A DNA stretch of 64,000 nucleotides from Allomuricauda sp. TY007 (lineage in GTDB: Bacteria; Bacteroidota; Bacteroidia; Flavobacteriales; Flavobacteriaceae). Shown piece after piece: positions 54,537-63,066 of the stretch. The notes below the pieces were generated by a model that saw only the letters and a list, made by a program, of their open reading frames with translations, searched no databases and was not told where the DNA came from. Position 1 is the stretch's first letter; each line of letters opens with the position of its first letter. Where the stretch lies: positions 1-64,000 of the forward strand of contig NZ_WUEG01000005.1 in NCBI RefSeq assembly GCF_010468565.1. The letters are read 5' to 3'. The position numbers and the translations under genes are program-made.

Positions 54537-55145
54537 TCACGGCCGAAATCGCTTTAAATTTCCATAAAGCTGTTCTATCGCGGTCTTCAGATGGTAGCAC
54601 ACCTGACTGTAGGGCATTTTGGTGATGCGGGCGATTTCCCTGTTGTTCATCTGACCGTGGTATTTAAGGTGGAGAAGTTCCTGTTGTTTTAGGCTTAGGG
54701 TTTTCATGACCATGTCCAAGGCTTTCGAAAGTTCCTCGCCTTCCTCCTGCCCCATCGGTTCCTCTGGAGGGGTTTCCCCCGCCAACTGTCGTTCACCGCC
54801 ATCCACCAGGGAAAGCATCTTGCCCCGCTTCCGGGCTTCTTCAAAGATGTTCCGGCGCAATACAGTATACAGATAGCCACGGATGCTCTTGGCTTTGCCC
54901 AATCTTTCCTTTTTGTCCCACAACAGGATAAAAAGCTCCTGGATACAGTCTTCCACAAGGGCCACGTCTGGCACCAGTTTCAGGCCATAGTAATACAACG
55001 ACTCAAAGTTTTGGGAATAAATGGTCTCGAAGGCTGTCGCACTTCCGGACAGGAATGCCGCCCAGAGTTCCGCATCACTGTCCGTGTGGTGCTCCCGGGG
55101 TTTCCCGGTACCGGACATACTGTTGTTCCATACAATGTCTTCCAT
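54537..55145 (-). CDS. FecI-type ECF sigma factor (right locus)
   Basis: A 202-residue sigma factor. Region 2 runs through DAELWAAFLSGSATAFETIYSQNF and DCIQELFILLWDKKERLG; region 4 is at about 145-195 (LSLKQQELLHLKYHGQMNNREIARI). It is held by the FecR protein encoded downstream and presumably transcribes the right-hand SusCD operon. Together with the left copy it raises the question of cross-regulation between the two loci. Confidence 0.92.
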   Translation of the reverse strand: MEDIVWNNSMSGTGKPREHHTDSDAELWAAFLSGSATAFETIYSQNFESLYYYGLKLVPDVALVEDCIQELFILLWDKKERLGKAKSIRGYLYTVLRRNIFEEARKRGKMLSLVDGGERQLAGETPPEEPMGQEEGEELSKALDMVMKTLSLKQQELLHLKYHGQMNNREIARITKMPYSQVCYHLKTAIEQLYGNLKRFRP

Positions 55146-55859
55146 GGCTATCCTATTAATGGGTGAAACAAGTATTGTTCCCTGCGTTTTTCAACGCAGG
55201 AATGACCAGGTGTGCCGTGGTACAGAGCGGTAGGTGGAATAAGATGGAAGCGAAACGGTGTTGATCAATGTTGGCACATCTTGGTACGGCAGTGCTGCTG
55301 CCGGTTCACATTTTTTGCAAAGGGAAAGGATTTGGATAGGTACCAGTAGGACATACTCCGGTTCCTCACAATGCAAAAACAAGAAGCGTCTTTATATAGA
55401 TACATGGGACCATGACTGTATCCACTGTTCGCGGATTTCCCTTTTGGGGAAGGGCCTCTTCCCGGTTCCAATGATGGTCCGGAAAAACGTTTTGGTCATG
55501 GACTCCGATGGATTTCAACCCTTGGGGCCCAAAATCATTAATATGGTATGGAATAGTCCAAAGTTATGAATATTAATCAAATTTAATGGCATATTATATG
55601 ACAATAGGGATAAAATCCAAGGGGGTATTGTGAATTTCAAAAACCTTGTACACTGTAAAACAAATGGTTATCCCATTCCCACAATACAAAAGAATGTTTT
55701 GGCGACCTGGTTGCCAGTTTCACCACTTTTGTGGAATGTGTTTAGAATTTGTTTTTTCTTACGTAACAGGGAAAGAGAATACATCATCTGATATTGGTAT
55801 TTTCAACTTTTTGACGGGTGGACTTCCTTAATGGTTCCCCGAACCCACCAAAACCACGA
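55146..55859. other. Gene-free region
   Basis: I see no credible gene in these 714 bases; the short frames on both strands lack recognisable features. The left end should hold the promoter of the sigma-factor gene. From about 55560 the sequence is AT-rich. Confidence 0.4.
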
Positions 55860-57587
55860 TTAAGCATTGCTCAGGGCCTCACTGCCCCCTTCCTGGTATG
55901 CTTCCTGCTCATCCAGGACCCTGCAAAAATTTGCCGGGGAACTGCCGGTACGGTGTTTAAAGGCCCGTACAAAACGCTGCACACTGCTGAACCCCGCTTC
56001 TTTGGACAGGGAATTATAGTTATACTTACGGTATATCCTTTGGTGCGTGAACAGTTCGATTATGTAATCGATTTTCAGGTCATTGATGTACTCCACGATT
56101 CCCTTGCCCTTGTAATGGGTAATGATCTTGGACAGGTATTTGTTGTTGGCGTTGAAGGAGGCAGCCAGTTTGACCAGGTTCAGGTCTTCCTTTAAAAAGC
56201 CCCTGCCCTCTTCAAACTTCTGGAGCTGTTTTAAGAGGTCCTCAGCAACCACTGGGTTGATTTCCAGTGCTTCTGGTTTGGCCTCCACTACCTTTGCCCT
56301 GGGGACTCCATCCTTGATCTCCTGCATTAACTTTTTGAATTTCCGTTTGTCCATGCGCCGGCGATAGACCAAAACAAAGGCGGCAATGACCAACAAGCCC
56401 GTGGCCAAGCCCCAACGCAGGTCACTGGCCTCGTTTTCGGCCAGGAGTTCCTCTATTTTGCTTTCCTTTTGCAGGAGTTCCCGCTCGGTATATTCCCGAT
56501 GGATCTGCCCGGAAAGGTAACGGTACGTCTTGGCCAGGGACTTGTCGGCTTTTAGGAGCTGTTTGATATAGTACAATTGGGTTTCGTTATTGCCCAATTC
56601 CTCATAGTGGTCAATGAGCAGCTCATAACCTTCCCGGAGGTCCGGCCGCAAATAGTCCCGTTCGTTAAAGATCTTGTCCACCTTTTTGAAATACGGTATG
56701 GCCCGGTCCGGTTGTTTCAGGGCCCAATAACTCCGGCCCAAATAGAAATATCCGACCGATTCGTTGCCAAAGTCGCCCTTGTCCGCTATTTGGGGAACCA
56801 CTTCTTCCAAGGTCTCAATGGCCAGTTTGTAATTTTCCCTGAAATAATGGTTGACTCCTTCGGAATGTTTGAAATAGACATCCATGCTGTGGTTGCCCGA
56901 ACGGTCGGCCTCTTCCAGTCCCCTTGCATTGGTCTCGGAGGACAACCCGTAATTGCCCATCCGGTTATAGCACAGCCCAAGGGAATGCAGGCTGTTCAGG
57001 TAGGGACGGGTATTGCGATCCTGGTAATACGCAATGCAGTCCTGGAACAGCCGGATGGCTTCCTCATAATAGCCCAGATAATACTTGATATGGCCTATCA
57101 TGTACTGCACCTTATGTTTCTGGTAGGCGTCATCGGTATGCTTCAGGTAATCATAGGCCATGATATAATGGTCCAGGGCACTGGTATGGTCCTTTTCCCC
57201 GTAATAGACGAAACCTTTCGTGAGATAGGCGGACCCGATCAATGCAGAATCCCCGGATTTACGGGCCACATGGATCATACTGTCCGCATAGGTATGCCGT
57301 AACCGTTCTTCGGAATGGTGCAGGTAATTCTTGTACCCATTGACAATCTCCTCAACATTGTTTTCCTGTTGGGCCTTTAATAAAAACGCCTTGAGATAGC
57401 GTTGTTCACGGGTAGGGTCCTTGGTAGTCCTGATGGTATCAAACAGCACGTCATAGCTCTTGTGCATTATGGTATCGGATCCTTTTTTAGTCCGTTGTTG
57501 TGGCAATACCGCAAAAAAGGAAAAAACGCATACGGCCACATAGGTTGGTACATACATAGCTAGGGGTGTTAGGTTGGTTGCTGGCAA
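55860..57587 (-). CDS. TPR sensor with AraC-type DNA-binding domain
   Basis: A 575-residue regulator of a class common in Bacteroidota. A membrane or signal segment lies near the N-terminus (VPTYVAVCVFSFFAVLP), TPR-like repeats fill about 60-350 (SLHSLGLCYNRMGNYGLSSETNARGLEEAD, YFYLGRSYWALKQPDRAIPYFKKVD), a membrane helix is at about 396-412 (LATGLLVIAAFVLVYRRR), and the C-terminus holds an AraC domain (VKLAASFNANNKYLSKIIT, YNSLSKEAGFSSVQRFVRAFKHRTG). Periplasmic TPRs would sense peptides or proteins and the AraC domain would act on DNA. It is divergent from the lipoprotein gene at 57900. Confidence 0.85.
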   Translation of the reverse strand: MPATNLTPLAMYVPTYVAVCVFSFFAVLPQQRTKKGSDTIMHKSYDVLFDTIRTTKDPTREQRYLKAFLLKAQQENNVEEIVNGYKNYLHHSEERLRHTYADSMIHVARKSGDSALIGSAYLTKGFVYYGEKDHTSALDHYIMAYDYLKHTDDAYQKHKVQYMIGHIKYYLGYYEEAIRLFQDCIAYYQDRNTRPYLNSLHSLGLCYNRMGNYGLSSETNARGLEEADRSGNHSMDVYFKHSEGVNHYFRENYKLAIETLEEVVPQIADKGDFGNESVGYFYLGRSYWALKQPDRAIPYFKKVDKIFNERDYLRPDLREGYELLIDHYEELGNNETQLYYIKQLLKADKSLAKTYRYLSGQIHREYTERELLQKESKIEELLAENEASDLRWGLATGLLVIAAFVLVYRRRMDKRKFKKLMQEIKDGVPRAKVVEAKPEALEINPVVAEDLLKQLQKFEEGRGFLKEDLNLVKLAASFNANNKYLSKIITHYKGKGIVEYINDLKIDYIIELFTHQRIYRKYNYNSLSKEAGFSSVQRFVRAFKHRTGSSPANFCRVLDEQEAYQEGGSEALSNA

Positions 57588-57899
57588 TACCAGGAGGGAA
57601 ATTTTTATTGCCAGAAAACTAATCCATTGACCGATAGCATCTGAAAACCAGATACATCCATCTTTAGGCTAATCTCAAATTTAGCAAAATCAATCCAGAA
57701 TACGTGTTGTTTTAACATAAAAAAACCACACTATTATTTTCGGAAAATGTAGGTATCATTTTCGGAAAATGCACTAGCACTGCCTTGCAGCGCCCATAGG
57801 CTGCACATAGATTTGTCCCAGGATTCCAAGAGTCTGGTTCTGCTTACCCGGGTGGAATGAACCGATTGAAACCAAAATCGGACATAACACAATTACACC
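57588..57899. promoter_or_regulatory. Divergent promoter region with tandem palindromes
   Basis: ATTTTCGGAAAATG occurs twice (57736-57749 and 57758-57771), exactly 22 bases apart, and each copy is nearly palindromic (ATTTTC/GAAAAT). This looks like an operator between the TPR-AraC gene and the lipoprotein operon. The rest is AT-rich and gene-free. Confidence 0.6.
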
Positions 57900-58589
57900 A
57901 TGAAAACTTTGGCAATCTTTTGTATAGGTATGGTATGCCTTACCGTATCCTGTAGCCCTGACCATGAATTGAACACCGAACCCCTTGCCCTGCGCATGGA
58001 ACATTCCCTTGCCGATTCGACCAGTACAACGGACAACAACGGACTGGCCGGACAATTATACCTCGAATTTATGGAACAGCATGGGACCAAAAACATTTCC
58101 CATTGGAGCCTTGCCGACATAGACCGGGAAGTACGTTCCCTGTTCCGTGAACACGGCCATGAGGTATCCGTCGCTGCGAACAGACCTCTCTACGATACCG
58201 GGCCCACCAGTGATGAAAGCTTTGAAACCGTTCTGGAAGGTTTTACCCTTTCGGAACCTGCACGGGCCAGCCTTTTGGCATTTCTGAAAAACCTTGCAAC
58301 GTATCCACCCAACGACTCCAACGGTCGGCAGGACCTGGTCCTCTCCTATGGTTCAGAAGTGGCCCAACAAACTTCATGGACCGAGGAAGACCGGAGGGTC
58401 ATCATGTCTGCTATCTCAATCATTGGCCAGACAGACCTAACGCTATATGCAGAAGATGGGAACCGGGAGGACGAGGACTGGGACATAGGGGTCGGGAACA
58501 AATCACCCGTGGTCGCCAACGCTTTGGAAAATACGGTGACCGTGGTTACCCTGGCTGTCTATTACACCTCCCGTTATGAGCCTTTTTGA
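57900..58589 (+). CDS. Hypothetical lipoprotein, 229 aa
   Basis: The N-terminus is a lipoprotein signal (FCIGMVCLTVSCSPDHE). I recognise no family in the mature part, which is acidic with a helical middle (FETVLEGFTLSEPARASLLAFLKNLA) and a C-terminal hydrophobic stretch (VVANALENTVTVVTLAVYY). Its stop overlaps the next start by 14 bases, so it is co-transcribed with the small membrane protein and perhaps with the AraC gene at 58890. Confidence 0.6.
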   Translation: MKTLAIFCIGMVCLTVSCSPDHELNTEPLALRMEHSLADSTSTTDNNGLAGQLYLEFMEQHGTKNISHWSLADIDREVRSLFREHGHEVSVAANRPLYDTGPTSDESFETVLEGFTLSEPARASLLAFLKNLATYPPNDSNGRQDLVLSYGSEVAQQTSWTEEDRRVIMSAISIIGQTDLTLYAEDGNREDEDWDIGVGNKSPVVANALENTVTVVTLAVYYTSRYEPF

Positions 58590-58845
58590 CAGGTTTTACA
58601 CCGAACCCTATGTAAAATTGGGGAACAGGCTGCTCAATATCCTCCTGGCAGCGGTCATCTGTTGTAACCTGGTCAACCTTTATTTTGTCTTTGACCTGTA
58701 TGGTTATCATGAGATTATCAAGTACCTACCCGATAATTCCATGAAAAGCCAATCCCCGAGGAACCTTGCCATCCCATTGTATTTGAACAGCCTGGCTAAC
58801 ATGCTGCTCCTGTTCATCTGCCTGATGGCCCGGCTTTCACGGTAA
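58576..58845 (+). CDS. Small membrane protein, 89 aa
   Basis: Two hydrophobic segments are visible (about 19-43, LNILLAAVICCNLVNLYFVF, and about 68-84, LYLNSLANMLLLFICLMA), so it is probably a two-helix membrane protein. No family is recognised. It overlaps the lipoprotein gene by 14 bases and is followed after 44 bases by an AraC-type gene. Confidence 0.6.
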   Translation: MSLFDRFYTEPYVKLGNRLLNILLAAVICCNLVNLYFVFDLYGYHEIIKYLPDNSMKSQSPRNLAIPLYLNSLANMLLLFICLMARLSR

Positions 58846-58889
58846 CCAAACCAACAATCCAACATCCCAAATCTGACCCATCAACCGTT

Positions 58890-59726
58890 ATGGAAAAGGC
58901 ACTACCCCGTCCCTATTCCGTTGTTCATATAGACCTTAAGGACCCCATCCGGAAGCTGAAAAGCATACTGGAGGAAAACCGTTTTATCCTTTTACTAGTG
59001 GACAATGGCTGCCTGGACATCGAAAACGATAGGGACAGGGTCACCCTTAATTCCAGGGATCTTTGCCTGTTGGCCGGTATCCTGCCCAAAAAGGTACAAA
59101 TCAGTAATCATACGACTGCCCTATGGGCATTGTCCCTGAACCCTGACCACGTTTATGGAAAAGGATTGTTCCGGAACACCCCGGCTTTGCTCTGTTTTCT
59201 GGAAAACCTGGGATTTTCGAAGATTTCCTTGAATGCCATGGATGCCACCCTGCTACTTCAACGGCTCAGGTTTTTGGAGGCCTTGCATCACAATTCACGG
59301 TATAGCAATCAATGGCACCGGGAGATTCGGTCCTTTTTGCAGGAACTGTGGGAAATCCATATGAAATATGTCCCGGGAACCCTTTATGAATGGCAACATA
59401 CCCAAATCCTTGCCTTTAAGTTCTTACAGGTGCTCGAAACCCATTTCAGAAGGTACCATGCCGTGCATTTCTATGCAGACGCCCTTTCGGTGAGCCCGGA
59501 TTACCTGACCAAAGTGGTCCGGGACATCACGGGTAAAACGGCAAAACAATGTATTGAGGAACGTTTAGTCGTTGCCTCCCTGAAAATGCTACGGAAAAAA
59601 AGCTCCATTACCAGGATCTGGAATGTATTGGGTTTCAAGACATCATCACATTTCAGCTTTTTTTTCAAAAAGCATACCTCCCTTACGCCATCGGATTACC
59701 AACAATGGGCATTACGGGAGAAATAG
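58890..59726 (+). CDS. AraC-family transcriptional regulator
   Basis: A 278-residue regulator. The C-terminal helix-turn-helix pair is FYADALSVSPDYLTKVVRDITGKTAKQCIEERL and TRIWNVLGFKTSSHFSFFFKKHTSLTPSDYQQW; the N-terminal part (FILLLVDNGCLDIENDRDRVTLNSRDLCLLAG) is a cupin-like ligand domain. It may act on the operon it ends or on the adjoining peptide-uptake block. It lies 28 bases before the RteC gene. Confidence 0.85.
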   Translation: MEKALPRPYSVVHIDLKDPIRKLKSILEENRFILLLVDNGCLDIENDRDRVTLNSRDLCLLAGILPKKVQISNHTTALWALSLNPDHVYGKGLFRNTPALLCFLENLGFSKISLNAMDATLLLQRLRFLEALHHNSRYSNQWHREIRSFLQELWEIHMKYVPGTLYEWQHTQILAFKFLQVLETHFRRYHAVHFYADALSVSPDYLTKVVRDITGKTAKQCIEERLVVASLKMLRKKSSITRIWNVLGFKTSSHFSFFFKKHTSLTPSDYQQWALREK

Positions 59727-59754
59727 CTATGGGGCCTTTAAATCGTAATGAAAA

Positions 59755-60600
59755 ATGGACGCCCATAAATACATATTGCAAAAGCTCAATGAGGATCTGG
59801 ACCTTTTGGAACAGGAAACGGAAGATGTGCTGGAAAAGGCCGAAAAAGGAATACGGTATTCCCGGTTGGCCATGCGGAACATGAGAAAACAAGTATTGGA
59901 AAACCCTTTTGCTTCCAATACGGACGAAATTACCTTTTTCAAAAAAATCAAACCCCGGCTGTGCAGTAAATTGATCTATTACGCCAAACTCTTCAATATA
60001 GAAAGCAAACGTCCCAGGGGAAGCAACAAGTCCCAGGTCAAATACTTCTATAACCATATCCGAAAGTTGCAGGACTATTTTCACGACAACCTGGAATTCT
60101 ATCACTATTATCGCCGGAACAGCACCTATCTGGACCAGCAGTACTTCCTCCGTGGTAAGACGGATGTCCGCCTTGGCCTGGATACCCATTTTTGCTTCTC
60201 CGATGAAGAATTCTCTACCAGCCACGACAATACCGTGGCCACCATTCTGGCTTACGATATGCTTATCGTCCACCTGAAATCAGAAATTGACAAACTGGAA
60301 AACTATAACGGCATGGAACCACAACACAATCCCTTTGACAAGACCACCAAATTCTTTTGGACGGGCAACAAGGTCGATCTAATCGAAATGATCTACTCCC
60401 TGCACAGTTCCGCGGTCGTCAATCACGGAAAGGTGGACATCAAGGAACTGGCCTATGCCTTCGAACAGCTCTTCAATATCGACCTGGGGGACTATTACCA
60501 CAGCTTCCTGGAGATACGTTCCCGCAAGATCAATCCGACCAAATTTCTGGACCTTCTCAAGGCTTCCCTATTGCAAAAAATGCAGGAACTGGACGGCTAA
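59755..60600 (+). CDS. RteC-family protein
   Basis: A 281-residue protein of the RteC family, known from Bacteroides conjugative transposons as a DNA-binding activator of excision and transfer genes. The helical N-terminal part (LQKLNEDLDLLEQETEDVLEKAEKGIR) and the later IEMIYSLHSSAVVNHGKVDIKELAYAFEQLFNIDLGDYYHSF (winged-helix-like, about 212-253) are the typical landmarks. The excisionase-like gene lies 334 bases downstream, as expected for a target. A hairpin terminator follows its stop directly. Confidence 0.88.
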   Translation: MDAHKYILQKLNEDLDLLEQETEDVLEKAEKGIRYSRLAMRNMRKQVLENPFASNTDEITFFKKIKPRLCSKLIYYAKLFNIESKRPRGSNKSQVKYFYNHIRKLQDYFHDNLEFYHYYRRNSTYLDQQYFLRGKTDVRLGLDTHFCFSDEEFSTSHDNTVATILAYDMLIVHLKSEIDKLENYNGMEPQHNPFDKTTKFFWTGNKVDLIEMIYSLHSSAVVNHGKVDIKELAYAFEQLFNIDLGDYYHSFLEIRSRKINPTKFLDLLKASLLQKMQELDG

Positions 60601-60636
60601 AAAAACACCCAACTTGGGTACATCTTGGGTGTTTTT
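60601..60636 (+). terminator. Terminator of the RteC gene
   Basis: AAAAACACCCAA (60601-60612) / TTGGGTGTTTTT (60625-60636), a 12-bp stem beginning at the base after the stop codon. Confidence 0.88.
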
Positions 60637-60934
60637 TACAAATAGGCCGTGTACCATATTTTTTGATGTGTTTTGGGACGGTACGTGACTATCCCTTTGG
60701 GCAAAAAACATCAAAAAGGGTACCCATAAAATGGGCGAAAAAAAACACCCAACTTGGGTACGTCTTGGGAAAAAAATCCAACAAATCCCATCAAGTTTGT
60801 ACAACGAAAGTCAAATCGAAGATTCACGAACACCTATTTCTTAAAATATGAATGTTCGTGAGCTAAATCAGGTGGGGGGCCACCAAAGTAGGTGACAGTA
60901 CAGCAGTGGTCCCTTATCACAAAACCGTTTTATT
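60637..60934 (+). promoter_or_regulatory. RteC to excisionase intergenic region rich in repeats
   Basis: Together with the terminator the region shows: a 29-base direct repeat with one mismatch (60601-60629 and 60741-60769, the second lacking the right stem arm), an inverted pair TTTTTGATGT / ACATCAAAAA (60660-60669, 60708-60717), a dyad TCACGAACA / TGTTCGTGA (60824-60832, 60853-60861) and GGTGG-GGGG-CCACC (about 60871-60884). It probably controls the excision/replication genes downstream. Confidence 0.6.
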
Positions 60935-61213
60935 ATGGGAGCATCGATCGTTACAACAGAAGACCTGATGGAATTCAAACTGGAACTCCTGGACGACATC
61001 AAGCAACTATTGCAAAACCACAACGGCCATCCCCTCAAAAAATGGCTCAAATCCCCGGAAGTCATGAAGCTGTTGGGCATATCGTCCGGAACCCTCCAGA
61101 ATTTGAGGATCAACGGTACCCTTCCCTATACCAAGGTCGGGGGAACGCTCTATTACGATTATGAAGATATAGCACAATTGATGGAAAACAACAAGGTAGC
61201 CAACACGTTTTGA
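60935..61213 (+). CDS. Excisionase-like helix-turn-helix protein
   Basis: A 92-residue DNA-binding protein. A helical N-terminus (LMEFKLELLDDIKQLLQNH) precedes the HTH_17/MerR-like domain (about 43-85): LKSPEVMKLLGISSGTLQNLRINGTLPYTKVGGTLYYDYEDI. This is the standard form of the small HTH/excisionase proteins of Bacteroidota elements. Its TGA overlaps the ATG of the next gene (TGATG), so the two are coupled. RteC is the likely activator. Confidence 0.85.
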   Translation: MGASIVTTEDLMEFKLELLDDIKQLLQNHNGHPLKKWLKSPEVMKLLGISSGTLQNLRINGTLPYTKVGGTLYYDYEDIAQLMENNKVANTF

Positions 61214-61752
61214 TGGAGGACATCAACTATATCAAACATCTGAACGGGGTATTTGAACAGTTTGCCAGGGACAGCCGGCTGAACCCCACCCATATCAGTC
61301 TCTATGTGGCCCTGTTCCAATTGTGGAACATCAATTTCTTTAAGGACGGGTTTTACATCAACAGGGAGGAAGTGATGGAACTTGCCAAGATCGGTTCCAA
61401 GTCCACATACCACCGCTGCATCAAGGAACTGAGCCATTGGGACTATATTCTGTACACGCCCTCACATAATCCCTTCAAGGGGAGTCGCATCAAGATGTTC
61501 GATTTTGGGACAAGTACTGGACAAGTAGTGGACCTAAGCCGTACCAAAATCGGGACAAGCAATGGACAAGCAGTGGTACCTATAATAAAACATATTCAAA
61601 CTATAGAAAACAAAACAAACCACAACAAACCGCCGTTCTTTAAAAAAAGACACTTCAATGGCTCGAAAATAAATGGCAAACCGGGGTCAAGTGTCCCATA
61701 TCCGGACAACCTGGGAACCAATTCCGATAAAACCTACGACGATCCCCTATGA
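61213..61752 (+). CDS. DnaD/replication-initiator-like element protein, 179 aa
   Basis: The N-terminal 95 residues (INYIKHLNGVFEQFARDSRLNPTHISLYVALFQLWN, then INREEVMELAKIGSKSTYHRCIKELSHWDYI) form a winged helix as in replication initiators and DnaD-type proteins; the rest is a low-complexity polar tail. The family stands next to DnaC-like ATPases in Bacteroidota elements, and the pair may load a helicase. The ATG at 61213 overlaps the upstream stop; the downstream gene overlaps by 4 bases. Confidence 0.72.
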   Translation: MEDINYIKHLNGVFEQFARDSRLNPTHISLYVALFQLWNINFFKDGFYINREEVMELAKIGSKSTYHRCIKELSHWDYILYTPSHNPFKGSRIKMFDFGTSTGQVVDLSRTKIGTSNGQAVVPIIKHIQTIENKTNHNKPPFFKKRHFNGSKINGKPGSSVPYPDNLGTNSDKTYDDPL

Positions 61753-62411
61753 GCAACAAGAACCCACATATCATCATCGAAGGCGCTGTACAATACCCCC
61801 TTGGAACACTGAAGGGGAAATGTATCCAATACGACTTTGACAAGATGCTCATTTACCTGGATGCCAAAGGGAAACTCCTGTTCGGCAGGAACTTCAAGAT
61901 CCACGAGGAAGACCGGGAAATCCTATTTAAGCTATGCTCCTACTTTATCGGGGACAGGGGTGTCTGTGACAAATTCGGGATCGACACCAATAAAGGGCTC
62001 CTGCTCACGGGACCGGTGGGCTGCGGCAAAACTTCACTGATGCGCCTGCTCCGGCACATGGTGCCCCACAAACGGCCCTTTGAGGTCATCCCCACTCGAA
62101 ACATTGTGTTTGGATTCAACAACATCGGATATACCGTCATCGAGCATTATGGCGACCGTAGGTTCTATTGCCTGGACGACCTGGGAGTGGAACCCACCGG
62201 ACGGCATTTCGGCAAGGACTGCAATGTCATCGGGGAAATATTGCTCTCCCGCTATGATCTCTTTATAAAACACAAGGTGCGGACACATGCCACTTCCAAC
62301 CTCAATGCGGAGGAACTGGAAGAGCGTTACGGCAACCGGGTACGGAGCAGGATGCGGGAGCTCTTCAATCTGGTGGCCTTCAGTGCCAAGACCAAGGATA
62401 AAAGAAAGTGA
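61749..62411 (+). CDS. DnaC-like AAA+ ATPase
   Basis: A 220-residue ATPase. The P-loop is GLLLTGPVGCGKTSLMRLL (about 88-106), Walker B is RRFYCLDDLGVEP, sensor 1 is in RTHATSNLNAEEL, and the arginine finger region is ERYGNRVRSRMREL. This is the motif order of DnaC/IstB-like helicase loaders. With the DnaD-like partner it presumably brings the replicative helicase to the element's origin. Both neighbouring genes overlap it by 4 bases. Confidence 0.88.
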   Translation: MSNKNPHIIIEGAVQYPLGTLKGKCIQYDFDKMLIYLDAKGKLLFGRNFKIHEEDREILFKLCSYFIGDRGVCDKFGIDTNKGLLLTGPVGCGKTSLMRLLRHMVPHKRPFEVIPTRNIVFGFNNIGYTVIEHYGDRRFYCLDDLGVEPTGRHFGKDCNVIGEILLSRYDLFIKHKVRTHATSNLNAEELEERYGNRVRSRMRELFNLVAFSAKTKDKRK

Positions 62412-62728
62412 CCATGGACCGAAATGGATTATTGAACATCTACGAACAATATTATCAGAACGGCAAAAAGTATGGCTTTTTCCTGCGGGAAAGCACCTGG
62501 CAATCCATCGGACAGGTACTCTTTATCGTAGGCGTCCGGGAAGGTGATGGCCTTCGGGGAAACCCGCCCTATTTCAACAACCCCAAGGTTTATGTAAAAC
62601 TCTACTATGCCAATTCCATCGGAGAAATCAACGCCTCCACCAGATACAGGGTCATCAGGATCGATGATGGTGGCACTTACCGGTACCAGCCCGCGGATGA
62701 AAATTTTATCATACCATCAAAACTGTAA
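62408..62728 (+). CDS. Hypothetical protein, 104-106 aa
   Basis: The frame opens with a GTG at 62408 that overlaps the DnaC-like stop; an ATG follows at 62414. I recognise no family. The N-terminal half (LLNIYEQYYQNGKKYGFFL) is helical, and the C-terminal half (YVKLYYANSIGEINASTRYRVIRIDDGGTYRY) is beta-rich. Its position makes it the last gene of the replication operon, and nothing of the element backbone is seen to its right. Confidence 0.6.
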   Translation: MTMDRNGLLNIYEQYYQNGKKYGFFLRESTWQSIGQVLFIVGVREGDGLRGNPPYFNNPKVYVKLYYANSIGEINASTRYRVIRIDDGGTYRYQPADENFIIPSKL

Positions 62729-62962
62729 TTTTATTACAAACCAATGCAATAGTGCCAAATCCCTGAAAGCCAAAAAAACATCTGCTCTTAAGATAAAAGG
62801 ACAAAGAATATCTCTTCGCCGACCCCAATTGGTAGGATACCGTGGCAACTTATGGTTCTGGATCTAAGAGTTGTTCAATCTGATAGCCTCTGATAAAGAG
62901 CGTATGGAAAAACGATAAACTGACATTTAAAATAGCGGTTGTATCTAATAATCAGGGAAGTG

Positions 62963-63056
62963 TGTCATTTGCAATGGTAAAAAAATGACAAAACAAACAA
63001 AATTGCGACACAATGGCAGTTTAACAAGACTTTTAGAAACTGGCATAATGGTTGTT
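62963..63056 (+). promoter_or_regulatory. Candidate sigma-54 promoter with upstream dyad
   Basis: TGGCATAATGGTTGTT (63041-63056) has the GG and the G of the -24/-12 elements at the right spacing (one mismatch at the second base of the -12 GC). TGTCATTT (62963-62970) and AAATGACA (62983-62990) form an 8-bp dyad centred about 90 bases upstream of the expected start near 63067, the usual place for an enhancer-binding protein. Confidence 0.5.
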
Positions 63057-63066
63057 AATTTTTTTA

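Larger units (their letters stand above)
1180..62728. mobile_element. Mobilizable element backbone with nested cargo (approximate limits)
   Basis: The ParB-like, DUF932, SSB, DUF6876, BfmA, relaxase, coupling ATPase, RteC, excisionase-like, DnaD-like and DnaC-like genes belong to one known type of Bacteroidota mobile element. The integrase and the transfer-channel genes are not in the window, and no att sites are proven, so the limits are only the outermost recognisable backbone genes. Confidence 0.5.

Noticed and set aside
56577..57302. Forward frame of 241 codons opposite the TPR-AraC gene
   Set aside because: Antisense shadow; the hydrophobic repeats reflect the reverse complement of TPR codons.
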